The notes: generated by a model from the letters alone, not told the origin. Positions 1-5,903 are shown, counted from the first letter of the stretch. The stretch: DNA of 5,903 bases from Gammaproteobacteria bacterium (GCA_025360985.1 JANYBA010000065.1:1-5903), one strand, 5' to 3'. Translations and numbers: made by a program.

Positions 1-2
1 TC

Positions 3-1946
3 CTGGTCAGCAAGCTGCTGGCGCGCAAGGGCACCATCCACGTGCTGCTGCGCAAGGGATCGGAGAAGAAACTCGAGGCCATCGCCGCGAAGATGGGTTG
101 GGACCGCAAGCGCATCGTCCCGGTGGTCGGCGACCTCGACCAGCCCAAGCTCGGCCTGACGGCAGCGCAGATCAAGCATCTGTCCGGCAAGGTCACGCAT
201 TTCTTCCACCTGGCGGCCGTCTACGACATGAGCGCGACGGCCGAGTCCCAGCGGATCGCCAACATCGAAGGCACCCGCCACGCGATCGAACTCGCCACCG
301 CGATCAAGGCTGGCTGCTTCCACCACACCAGTTCGATCGCAGCCGCCGGACTCTACCCGGGCATTTTCCGCGAGGACATGTTCGATGAGGCCGAGGGTCT
401 CAAGGATCCCTACCTCAAGACCAAGCACGAATCCGAGGGACTGGTCCGGCGCGAATGCAAGATCCCGTTCCGGATCTACCGGCCGGCGATGGTGATCGGC
501 CATTCCAAGACCGGCGAGATCGACAAGATCGACGGTCCCTACTATCTGTTCACCCTGATCAAGAAGATCCGCGAGGCGCTGCCGAAGTGGATGCCGACCC
601 TGGGCATCGAGGGCGGCAAGATCAACGTCGTGCCGGTCGATTTCGTCGTCGACGCCATGGACCACATCGCCCACAAGCGCGGGCTCGACGGCAAGTGCTT
701 CCACCTGGTCGACCCGGATCCGATGCGCTTCGGCGAGCTGATGAACACCTTCGCCCGCGCCGCGCATGCGCCCGAGATGACCATGCGCCTCGACGCGCGC
801 CTGTTCGCCGTGATCCCCGGGCCCATCCGCAGCGCCGCCGTCAACCTGCCGCCGGTCAAGCGCTTTACCGACCTGATGCTGCGCGACCTCAAGATCCCGC
901 GATCGACCCTTTCGTTCATCACCTATCCGACCCGTTTTGATACCCGCGAAGTCGAGCGCGCGCTCAAGGGCAGCAAGATCGAAGTGCCGAAACTGGAGGA
1001 ATACGCCTGGCGGATCTGGGACTACTGGGAGCGCCACCTCGACCCCGACCTTTTCGTCGACCGATCGCTGCGCGGCAAGGTCGAGAACCGGGTCGTGCTG
1101 ATCACTGGCGGTTCATCGGGCATCGGCAAGGCATCCGCGATCAAGGTCGCCGAAGCCGGCGCCAAGGTGATCATCGTCGCCCGCGGCGAGAAGGAACTGC
1201 ACGAGACCCGCGATGAGATCATCGCTCTGGGCGGCAAGTGCTGGGCCTACACCAGCGACTTGACCGATCTGGCCAGTTGCGACGAATTGGTCAAGAAGGT
1301 GCTGCACGACCACAAGCACGTGGACGTCCTGATCAACAACGCCGGCCGTTCGATCCGCCGTTCGGTCGAGGCCAGCTACGACCGTTTCCACGATTTCGAA
1401 CGCACGATGCAGCTGAATTATTTCGGCAGCTTGCGCCTGATCATGGGCTTCCTGCCGACGATGACGCATCGGCGCAGGGGCCATATCGTCAACATCAGCT
1501 CGATCGGCGTGCTGGCCAGTTCACCGCGGTTTTCCGCCTACGTCGCTTCCAAGGCCGCGCTCGACGCTTTCAGCCGATGCGCCCAGGCCGAGTTCAGTGG
1601 CAAGAACATCGCCTTCACCACCATCAACATGCCGCTGGTGAAGACGCCGATGATCGCGCCGACCAAGATGTACGACTCGGTGCCGACCCTGACGCCGGAC
1701 GAGGCCGCCGACCTGGTGGTGAAGGCGATCATCGAACGGCCAAGCCGCGTCGCGACCCGCACCGGCATCTTCGCCGCCACGCTCAACGCCCTCGTCCCCA
1801 AGGCTTACGAAGTGATCATGAACACCGCGTTCGAGATGTTCCCGGATTCGGCCGCCGCCAAGGGCGATCGCAAGGCGCTCAAGAGCGAACACACCAGCAA
1901 CGAACAGGTCGCGTTCGCGGCGCTCATGCGCGGCGTGCACTGGTAA
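3..1946 (+). CDS. Fatty acyl-CoA reductase (alcohol-forming), two-domain SDR protein, 5' end outside the window
   Basis: Probably reduces long-chain fatty acyl-CoA, via the aldehyde, to fatty alcohol with NADPH, feeding wax ester or alkyl lipid synthesis; cytosolic or membrane-associated. The reading frame is open to the left edge, so the GTG at 42 is internal; about 15-20 N-terminal residues, including the first Rossmann glycine motif, should lie upstream. Counting that GTG as residue 1, the first half is an extended SDR/male-sterility-type domain with FFHLAAVYD (54-62), HHTSSIAAAG (94-103) and YLKTK (YxxxK, Y124/K128). The second half is a classical SDR domain with TGGSSGIG (355-362), NNAG (432-435), N459, NISS (484-487) and YVASK (Y500/K504). 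Both active sites look intact. Blocks such as FRIYRPAMVIGH, DYWERHLDPDLF and the end EQVAFAALMRGVHW match, from memory, the Marinobacter Maqu_2220-type reductase and, more distantly, mycobacterial AcrA1. The stop is TAA. No alignment was run; the exact substrate is inferred. Confidence 0.9.
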   Translation: MVSKLLARKGTIHVLLRKGSEKKLEAIAAKMGWDRKRIVPVVGDLDQPKLGLTAAQIKHLSGKVTHFFHLAAVYDMSATAESQRIANIEGTRHAIELATAIKAGCFHHTSSIAAAGLYPGIFREDMFDEAEGLKDPYLKTKHESEGLVRRECKIPFRIYRPAMVIGHSKTGEIDKIDGPYYLFTLIKKIREALPKWMPTLGIEGGKINVVPVDFVVDAMDHIAHKRGLDGKCFHLVDPDPMRFGELMNTFARAAHAPEMTMRLDARLFAVIPGPIRSAAVNLPPVKRFTDLMLRDLKIPRSTLSFITYPTRFDTREVERALKGSKIEVPKLEEYAWRIWDYWERHLDPDLFVDRSLRGKVENRVVLITGGSSGIGKASAIKVAEAGAKVIIVARGEKELHETRDEIIALGGKCWAYTSDLTDLASCDELVKKVLHDHKHVDVLINNAGRSIRRSVEASYDRFHDFERTMQLNYFGSLRLIMGFLPTMTHRRRGHIVNISSIGVLASSPRFSAYVASKAALDAFSRCAQAEFSGKNIAFTTINMPLVKTPMIAPTKMYDSVPTLTPDEAADLVVKAIIERPSRVATRTGIFAATLNALVPKAYEVIMNTAFEMFPDSAAAKGDRKALKSEHTSNEQVAFAALMRGVHW

Positions 1947-1962
1947 CGGAACCAGGGGTGCC

Positions 1963-2937
1963 TCAGTTGCACTGCCGCCAGCGGACCGGCAGGTGCGTCT
2001 CCGCGGGCGGTTCGAGCTGCAGGCGGGAATAGCGCAGTTCCTCGTAGCCGACCAACATCCGGCAGGCTTCCTCGATCAGTGGCTGGTCCTTGCCATCCGA
2101 CTGGGAAAGGGTCAGCAACAGGGTCGACTGCGCCGACCAGATGGCCGAGCGCACCTGCGGTAGCAGCGAAACCTGCTTGGCAACGTCGGCGCGATGCCGG
2201 GCTTTGTCGGCATCCGTAAGGTTGGCGATCTCCGCCAGCGCCTTGCGCGCTTCGGCCAATTGCCGGTCGGTCGTGTTGTCGGAGGGCCCCGGCGCCATTG
2301 CCGAACTGCGGAAAGCGGCCGCTTCCGGCGCCGCCGCGCCGCCGCCGGGGGAAAACAGCGTGATGCCCACGACGAAGACGAGCAGTCCGGTCGCGACGCT
2401 CGCCAGGCCGCCCGCCCACAGGCCCTTGCGCGATTGCGCCATGGCTTGGGCGGCGACATCCGACCGGGTGGCTTCGGGCAGGAATGGCCGCAGTTTCGTC
2501 CACAGGTTTGCGCCGTCGAGTATGTCGATGGCCAATCGCGGCGCAGCGGCGACGCCAGCAGGGTCGGCGTTGCCAAGGGTGATCAACAGGCCGCGGTCCG
2601 CGCCCTTGAGCGGAAGTCGGCCGGCGAACTCACGGACATCGTGGAGGCTGATCTGGTAGGCGGTGCCGTGCTTGTAGGAAAACAGGAATTTCTGGCCTTC
2701 CCGTACCAGCAGGAATTCGCTCTCTTCGGTGGCCGATGCCAGCTTCGCTTGTTCGGCAAAACCTTCGCGATCGAGCGCCTCGAGGATCAGGCCGATGCAC
2801 ATCCGCCATTTCAGCTTGGCCAGCGCCTGCACGCCGAGCCGTACTTCTTCCTGCCGACGACGATTCACGCCGAACCACAGGCCGGTGCCGGCCAGGCCGA
2901 GCAGGGTGATCGCAATTGCCACGAATGCTGCCGTCAT
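1963..2937 (-). CDS. Membrane-anchored Mrr/restriction-endonuclease-like protein with altered catalytic residues
   Basis: 324 residues, ATG start with no earlier start in frame; the ribosome site is weak. Visible order: membrane segment about 4-24, a basic stretch (NRRR, 25-28), an Mrr-like domain about 38-150, a second membrane segment about 173-196, a Gly/Ala/Pro linker (197-220) and a C-terminal domain to 324. The Mrr-like core shows the usual run: a helix (KWRMCIGLILEALDREGF), the strand pair around E74 and K89, then GADRGLLIT (112-120) and a Leu-rich end (IDILDGANLWTKL). Against the family pattern D-x12-QxK, the spacing is kept but the residues read E74, S87 and K89, so cleavage is doubtful. 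Basic residues beside both membrane segments put the Mrr-like domain in the cytoplasm and the C-terminal domain in the periplasm, where its only two cysteines, C292 and C323, could form a disulfide. No methyltransferase or specificity subunit lies nearby. Role unknown: DNA-linked sensor or inactive nuclease fold are both possible. Confidence 0.8.
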   Translation of the reverse strand: MTAAFVAIAITLLGLAGTGLWFGVNRRRQEEVRLGVQALAKLKWRMCIGLILEALDREGFAEQAKLASATEESEFLLVREGQKFLFSYKHGTAYQISLHDVREFAGRLPLKGADRGLLITLGNADPAGVAAAPRLAIDILDGANLWTKLRPFLPEATRSDVAAQAMAQSRKGLWAGGLASVATGLLVFVVGITLFSPGGGAAAPEAAAFRSSAMAPGPSDNTTDRQLAEARKALAEIANLTDADKARHRADVAKQVSLLPQVRSAIWSAQSTLLLTLSQSDGKDQPLIEEACRMLVGYEELRYSRLQLEPPAETHLPVRWRQCN

Positions 2938-2964
2938 GCCGTGCGTCCCGGGGGTACTTCGCCA

Positions 2965-2992
2965 AGGATAACGCGTCGCAGCAAGGTTTCAG
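2965..2992 (-). promoter_or_regulatory. Weak sigma70-like promoter candidate for the Mrr-like gene
   Basis: On the minus strand, CTGAAA (2992-2987) and TATCCT (2970-2965) are separated by 16 bases and each matches four of six consensus positions. The predicted start of transcription lies about 20 bases before the ATG at 2937. It sits just past the proposed phasin terminator, where the next gene would need its own promoter. Matches this loose also occur by chance. Confidence 0.3.
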
Positions 2993-2999
2993 GACGGGT

Positions 3000-3071
3000 A
3001 AAGAAAATGGCCCGCCAGCCATTGGGTCGTGAGGGGAGGGATCTTACGACTTTCGATTCAGGCTGGCGGGC
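3000..3071 (-). terminator. Probable intrinsic terminator of the patatin-phasin transcript, long branched hairpin
   Basis: GCCCGCCAGCC (3010-3020) and GGCTGGCGGGC (3061-3071) are a perfect 11-bp inverted repeat. Read on the minus strand, the hairpin starts 26 bases after the phasin stop and is followed at once by CATTTTCTTT (3009-3000). The opposite side has no T-run, so it works in one direction only. The 40-base loop is longer than usual, but contains a second small stem: GTCGT (3026-3030) pairs with ACGAC (3046-3050), plus two more pairs across a mismatch. Position, GC-rich stem and T-run support a terminator; the loop length is the weak point. Confidence 0.6.
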
Positions 3072-3097
3072 ACAAGACTGCCGGGTTCGAGGCTGGA

Positions 3098-3715
3098 TCA
3101 GCCTTGCGGCGACACCGGCTTGGCGGCCTTGGGGACGCTGGGACGGGCGGATTTACGGGCTTTCGCCGCGGGCTTGGCCGCTTTCTTGGAAGGCTTGGCC
3201 GCCTTGCTCGCTGGCTTCTTTGCCGGCCATGGCGACTTGGACGGCGTCTTCGACGCCACCTTCGGTGCCGATGCATTGCCCTGCTTGAGCGCCGCGGTCA
3301 GTTCGTCAACGCGCGTGCTCAGCGCGTTGATCTCGTCCCGGCCCGGAATGCCGAGGCGGTTGAGGGCGCGCTGGACGCGATCCTCGAACACTTTCTCGAG
3401 CTTGTCCCAAGTGTCGACCGTACGTTCACGGACGACGCCGACGCGGCCTTCGACCGCGTCGCGGACGGCGTCGACCTTGCCGGTGGCGAGGCTGCGGGTG
3501 GTCTTTTCGAGGTTCATGCCTTCTTTCACCAGGGCTTCGAACATCTTCGAGCCCTCGCCCTGCGCACGCGTCAACGCGCCGACGCCGGCCATCCAGATCT
3601 GTTGCGCCGACTCGACCAGCGAGCGCGACATCTGCTCGGCCTTGGCCTGCAGGTCGGCGGCGGGCGAATGCGCGGCAGCGGCTTTCGCACGGGTGGATTT
3701 CTTGAGCTTGGCCAT
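3098..3715 (-). CDS. Phasin family protein (PhaF/PhaI-like) with histone-like Lys/Ala/Pro tail
   Basis: A 205-residue granule-associated protein of the poly(hydroxyalkanoate) phasin type, expected to coat polyester or neutral-lipid inclusions. Residues 20-75 form the amphipathic helical part (AEQMSRSLVESAQQIWMAG, then FEALVKEGMNLEKTTR). Residues 80-120 continue as charged helix. The segment LGIPGRDEINALSTRVDEL (121-139) is the short coiled-coil/oligomerisation region typical of PhaF/PhaI proteins. From about 147 to the end the chain is low-complexity, with repeated AAKP, KKPA and SKAAKP units and almost no acidic residues, resembling the PhaF tail that in Pseudomonas binds DNA without sequence preference. 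The ATG at 3715 is the first start in frame and has AAGAGA about 7 bases before it. It lies 91 bases after the patatin gene on the same strand and is followed by a likely terminator, so it is probably the last gene of that unit. The family call is firm; whether the host makes PHA cannot be seen here. Confidence 0.88.
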   Translation of the reverse strand: MAKLKKSTRAKAAAAHSPAADLQAKAEQMSRSLVESAQQIWMAGVGALTRAQGEGSKMFEALVKEGMNLEKTTRSLATGKVDAVRDAVEGRVGVVRERTVDTWDKLEKVFEDRVQRALNRLGIPGRDEINALSTRVDELTAALKQGNASAPKVASKTPSKSPWPAKKPASKAAKPSKKAAKPAAKARKSARPSVPKAAKPVSPQG

Positions 3716-3755
3716 GGTCGGTTCTCTTTGGGTTCTGGCGCGGACTAGGTGCGGG

Positions 3756-3791
3756 CGCGGAAGAATGCCGCGGATGCCTGCAATCTGCAGG
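3756..3791 (-). other. Two short hairpins in the patatin-phasin gap
   Basis: The 91-base gap 3716-3806 contains CCTGCA/TGCAGG (3777-3782 and 3786-3791, 3-base loop) and CGCGG/CCGCG (3756-3760 and 3768-3772, 7-base loop). Neither is followed by a T-run on the minus strand, so they are poor terminators. They could act as an mRNA processing or stability element between two genes needing different protein levels, or be chance structure in GC-rich DNA. No convincing promoter was found in the gap. Confidence 0.3.
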
Positions 3792-3806
3792 GCTTGTCTA
3801 GAGCTT

Positions 3807-5069
3807 TCACACCATTGCCGAAGCGCGCGCCGTTACCTTCGATCGGCGTTGGCGTCGCTGCACCTGCAACTCGACCTCGTCGAGGGCGCGATGCAGGCGC
3901 GCGGTCGCCTCGGTGCGTCGCGGTGGGCGTTTCAGGCCGTCGGCGACCGATCGCGCGGGTGCGTCGAGCACTTCGTCGCGCAGGCGCAGGCCATGGCGTT
4001 GCAGCAGCGGGCCGAGCGTTTCGCGGTGCCGGCGCAAGTCGCCCAAGGTGCGCCGGAAAGCGTGTTCGCACAGCCGCTTGCGCGAGGAATAGCTGAAGAT
4101 GTTGGTGAAGAACATCTCGCCGTCGTCGTCGTCCGGCTCGAGCACCATCTGGTCGGTGCGTGGATATTGCTGGGCGTACTTGGCCAGGCCAACCTGCATG
4201 CGCGACTGCAGCAGGGTGCGGAAGGTCTGCGACAGCACCGCCGGCAGGCCGGCTTCGGACAGCCTGCCCAGGCCATGCGGCCGCTGTCCGCCGCGGCTGG
4301 CATTGAACGGGACCAGGGGATTGATCCCGATCATCAGATCGATGCCGTGGTCGAGCACGACCGAGGCGTGCAAGGTCCGGCGCAGGGCGCCGTCGACGAA
4401 ATGGCGACCACGGATCTCGACCGGCGGATACAAGCCGGGTAAGGCCGCGCTGGCTTGGATCGCCCGCGAGATTGGCACGTCGTCCCAACCGTCGCTGCCG
4501 AAACGCACCGCCGCTCCGGAATCCAGGTCGACCGCGACCACGAAAAGCTTCTGCTTCAATTCGCGGAAATCGTTGCTGCGCCCGTGCCGGCTGAACACGC
4601 CGGCGAGGAAACGCTCAATGCCGACATTGTCGAACAGTCCGGTCGGCACTAGCCCGCCCAGGCGGCGGAACAGTTCGCCCAATTGGCTGCCGTTGGGATT
4701 GCCGAGGACGTCGCGCCACCAGTGCCAGGCCACGCCCGGGAGGCTCGCGGCCCGGCGCGCGTATTCCAGGAACGCCGGTCGCAGGAAGATTTGCGGCCGG
4801 AATTGCACTTCGTGGCTGTCGCCGGTGATGAAGATCCGGTACATCTCGGCCGTGCTCAGGCCGTTGGCCAGCCCGGCCGCGAGGAAGGATCCGGAACTGA
4901 CGCCGACATAGACGTCGAGGCGGGCCGGGTCGAAGCCCTCGATCGCTTCGTCGAGCGCTCGCAATGCGCCCAATTCGTACATTCCGCCGATCGGTCCGCC
5001 GCCAGCGATCGCCAAGCCGACGCGGCCAGGACTCTTTTGCGGCTTTCGAGCGGGTTGCAGGACGAGCAT
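3807..5069 (-). CDS. Patatin-like serine lipid hydrolase (phospholipase/acyl hydrolase)
   Basis: A 420-residue patatin-fold acyl hydrolase, expected to cleave ester bonds of phospholipids or other acyl lipids with a Ser-Asp dyad. The oxyanion-hole loop is GGGPIGG (23-29), just after the first strand VGLAIA. The nucleophile is S58 in GVSSG (56-60), followed by the usual small-residue helix. The dyad Asp is D226 in VDGAL (225-229), preceded by the ASAALPGLYPPVEI segment typical of these proteins. All elements are intact. Beyond the patatin core (about 17-255) is a 165-residue extension with an acidic patch EPDDDDGEMF (311-320) and a basic, helical, Arg-rich end. No signal peptide or membrane segment is visible, so it is probably cytoplasmic, unlike secreted ExoU-type or outer-membrane PlpD-type relatives. 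The ATG at 5069 is the first start in frame; a good promoter lies just upstream. The phasin gene follows on the same strand, suggesting action at granule or membrane lipid surfaces; the substrate is not known. Confidence 0.9.
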   Translation of the reverse strand: MLVLQPARKPQKSPGRVGLAIAGGGPIGGMYELGALRALDEAIEGFDPARLDVYVGVSSGSFLAAGLANGLSTAEMYRIFITGDSHEVQFRPQIFLRPAFLEYARRAASLPGVAWHWWRDVLGNPNGSQLGELFRRLGGLVPTGLFDNVGIERFLAGVFSRHGRSNDFRELKQKLFVVAVDLDSGAAVRFGSDGWDDVPISRAIQASAALPGLYPPVEIRGRHFVDGALRRTLHASVVLDHGIDLMIGINPLVPFNASRGGQRPHGLGRLSEAGLPAVLSQTFRTLLQSRMQVGLAKYAQQYPRTDQMVLEPDDDDGEMFFTNIFSYSSRKRLCEHAFRRTLGDLRRHRETLGPLLQRHGLRLRDEVLDAPARSVADGLKRPPRRTEATARLHRALDEVELQVQRRQRRSKVTARASAMV

Positions 5070-5102
5070 GCTATTGGTCTTGGTCTCTGACGAAGCGCGG
5101 CG

Positions 5103-5130
5103 ATTGTAGCCCGCCGCACCTGTACGGCAA
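5103..5130 (-). promoter_or_regulatory. Sigma70-like promoter for the patatin-phasin unit
   Basis: On the minus strand, TTGCCG (5130-5125, four of six) and TACAAT (5108-5103, five of six) are separated by 16 bases. Transcription would begin near 5096, leaving a leader of about 27 bases before the ATG at 5069. It lies in the 85-base region between divergent genes. A tandem copy of TTGGTC (5074-5085, plus-strand reading) falls in the leader; its meaning is unknown. Confidence 0.5.
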
Positions 5131-5145
5131 GGGGACGCAGATCAC

Positions 5146-5149
5146 GGAG
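5146..5149 (+). promoter_or_regulatory. Ribosome binding site of the gene starting at 5155
   Basis: GGAG lies five bases before the ATG at 5155 and supports that start. No clear plus-strand promoter was found in the same divergent gap; the best -10-like match (GATTGT, overlapping the patatin -10) is poor. Confidence 0.6.
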
Positions 5150-5154
5150 TTTCG

Positions 5155-5883
5155 ATGGCGCAGGAAACACGCTCCCGGTTGATCCGGCGGCTGCAATGGC
5201 AGAAGGCAAGCAACGATCCGCGCCTGGAGCCGCGCAATGGCCTGCCGGTATTGCCGATGCTGCGACGTTGGCAGTCGGCGCGCCTGCGCGCGGCGTTCGC
5301 GGATTTCCTCGCCGACCCGAGCATGCGCCCGGCCGCTGAATTCTTCCTGAGCGACCTTTATGGCGACAAGGACTTCACCGGACGCGATCGTGATGCCGCG
5401 AAAATCCTGCCGATGATGTCGCGTTTCTTGCCGGACTCGCTGCTGCGCGCGGCGGCGGACGCCATTGAACTGGCGATCCTGAGCCATTCGCTGGACCTGC
5501 GGATGGCCGAGGTCCTGACGCGCCGCCCGCGGCCCTTGGCCGGGATAGGTTTCGACGACTACGCCGACGCCTACCGCCGCGTCGGGCTGCCGCGCCTGCG
5601 CCGGCACCAGATCGCCCTGATCCTGCGGGTGGGTCACGCGCTCGATGCGGCCGTGCAAAAACACGGCGTCGCCCGGTTGCTGCACGCCTCCAGGATCCCG
5701 GCGAAGTTGGCGGGCCTGTCCGAATTGCAGGAATTCCTCGAGCGCGGCTTCACCGCTTTCGCGGCGCTAGGCGGCGCCGGGCGGTTCCTGGCCGAGATCG
5801 GCCAGCGCGAAACCGCCGTGGCGCGGACCCTGTTCGCCGGCGATCCGCCGCCTTTCGCTCAGCCGAACTCTTCGTCCAGGTAA
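5155..5883 (+). CDS. Conserved-looking helical protein of unknown function
   Basis: A 242-residue soluble protein; I do not recognise a named family with certainty. It has no signal peptide, membrane segment or enzyme motif I can identify and reads as mostly alpha-helix. The most motif-like part is FFLSDLYG (63-70) followed by DFTGRD (73-78), then ILPMMSRFLP (84-93) and a helix ending HSLDLRMAE (111-119); this pattern of aromatic and charged residues looks like a conserved core. The N-terminus is basic (RSRLIRRLQWQK) and a second basic cluster runs through RRVGLPRLRRHQ (141-152). The ATG has a good GGAG ribosome site. It is divergent from the patatin gene across 85 bases, so the two may share control. 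Its last 25 bases overlap the end of a probable opposite-strand gene, and its terminal PPPFAQPNSSSR is probably unstructured. It is certainly gene-like, but its function is unassigned. Confidence 0.8.
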   Translation: MAQETRSRLIRRLQWQKASNDPRLEPRNGLPVLPMLRRWQSARLRAAFADFLADPSMRPAAEFFLSDLYGDKDFTGRDRDAAKILPMMSRFLPDSLLRAAADAIELAILSHSLDLRMAEVLTRRPRPLAGIGFDDYADAYRRVGLPRLRRHQIALILRVGHALDAAVQKHGVARLLHASRIPAKLAGLSELQEFLERGFTAFAALGGAGRFLAEIGQRETAVARTLFAGDPPPFAQPNSSSR

Positions 5884-5903
5884 CGATTGATCTCGCGCTC
5901 GAC
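5859..5903 (-). CDS. C-terminal end of a probable minus-strand gene, cut by the window edge
   Basis: Read from the right edge on the minus strand, the frame gives VEREINRYLDEEFG and then TGA (5861-5859). This polar, acidic, helix-like tail looks like a real protein end, and its codons are mostly G/C-ending. It would converge with and overlap the preceding gene by 25 bases. Only 14 codons are visible, so neither the product nor even the gene's existence can be settled here. Confidence 0.45.
   Translation of the reverse strand, partial: VEREINRYLDEEFG

Noticed and set aside
42..44. GTG as the true start of the acyl-CoA reductase
   Set aside because: The frame is open to the window edge and the upstream codons (LVSKLLARKGTIH) match the expected start of the Rossmann domain, so this GTG is an internal Val.
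1940..1955. CTGGT/ACCAG hairpin at the convergent gene ends as a two-way terminator
   Set aside because: Only five base pairs and no T-run on either strand; it also includes the stop codon. Too weak to call.
1238..2032. A 264-codon plus-strand frame overlapping the reductase
   Set aside because: It is a shifted reading of the second SDR domain, whose own frame has intact TGxxxGIG, NNAG and YxxxK motifs.
1963..2937. A restriction-modification or defence system
   Set aside because: There is no methyltransferase, specificity subunit, helicase or mobile-element signature nearby, and the Mrr-like catalytic site is altered.
2194..3288. A 364-codon plus-strand open frame across the Mrr-like gene and the following gap
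   Set aside because: It runs antisense through a well-formed membrane protein, through the inverted repeat and into the phasin tail. Composition is Arg/Gln/Gly-rich without domain signal.
3120..4442. A 440-codon open frame on the plus strand across the phasin and patatin genes
   Set aside because: It is antisense to two genes with clear family motifs, spans the gap between them, and its translation is low-complexity with no recognisable domain. It is a by-product of high GC content.
1..5903. tRNA, rRNA, CRISPR array, insertion sequence or prophage signals
   Set aside because: No regularly spaced repeats, transposase or integrase motifs, or RNA-gene cores were seen, and nearly all of the window is accounted for by coding sequence.

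Overview
The window is GC-rich, gene-dense bacterial DNA. Protein style (a Marinobacter-type fatty acyl-CoA reductase, a PhaF/PhaI-type phasin, a membrane-anchored Mrr-like protein) suggests a gammaproteobacterium, perhaps of the Lysobacterales/Xanthomonadales. That placement is an inference from general resemblance; no rRNA or taxonomic marker is present.

Layout, left to right. (1) Plus strand, from the left edge to 1946: a two-domain short-chain dehydrogenase/reductase that I recognise as a long-chain fatty acyl-CoA reductase (fatty-alcohol forming), missing only its N-terminal residues beyond the window. (2) Minus strand, 2937-1963, convergent with the first gene and separated from it by 16 bases: a membrane protein with an Mrr/restriction-endonuclease-like domain between two membrane segments and altered catalytic positions. 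(3) A 160-base gap (2938-3097) holding a perfect 11-bp inverted repeat followed on the minus strand by a T-rich run, a likely terminator, plus a weak promoter candidate for gene 2. (4) Minus strand, 3715-3098: a phasin with a Lys/Ala/Pro-rich histone-like tail. (5) Minus strand, 5069-3807: a patatin-like serine lipid hydrolase with an intact Ser-Asp dyad, 91 bases upstream of the phasin and probably co-transcribed with it. (6) An 85-base divergent region (5070-5154) with a good sigma70-like promoter facing the patatin gene. (7) Plus strand, 5155-5883: a conserved-looking, mostly helical protein of unknown function. (8) At the right edge, the last 14 codons of a probable minus-strand gene whose end overlaps gene 7 by 25 bases.

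The common thread is neutral-lipid metabolism: fatty alcohol formation, a granule-surface protein and a lipid ester hydrolase. The phasin and patatin probably form one transcription unit (patatin first, phasin second, terminator after the phasin). The acyl-CoA reductase is on the opposite strand beyond an unrelated-looking gene, so its functional tie to that unit is only suggestive. I see no mobile element, CRISPR array, tRNA, rRNA or evident defence cassette. The nearest to something undescribed are the catalytically altered membrane Mrr-like protein, the phasin-patatin pair and the unknown gene divergent from it.
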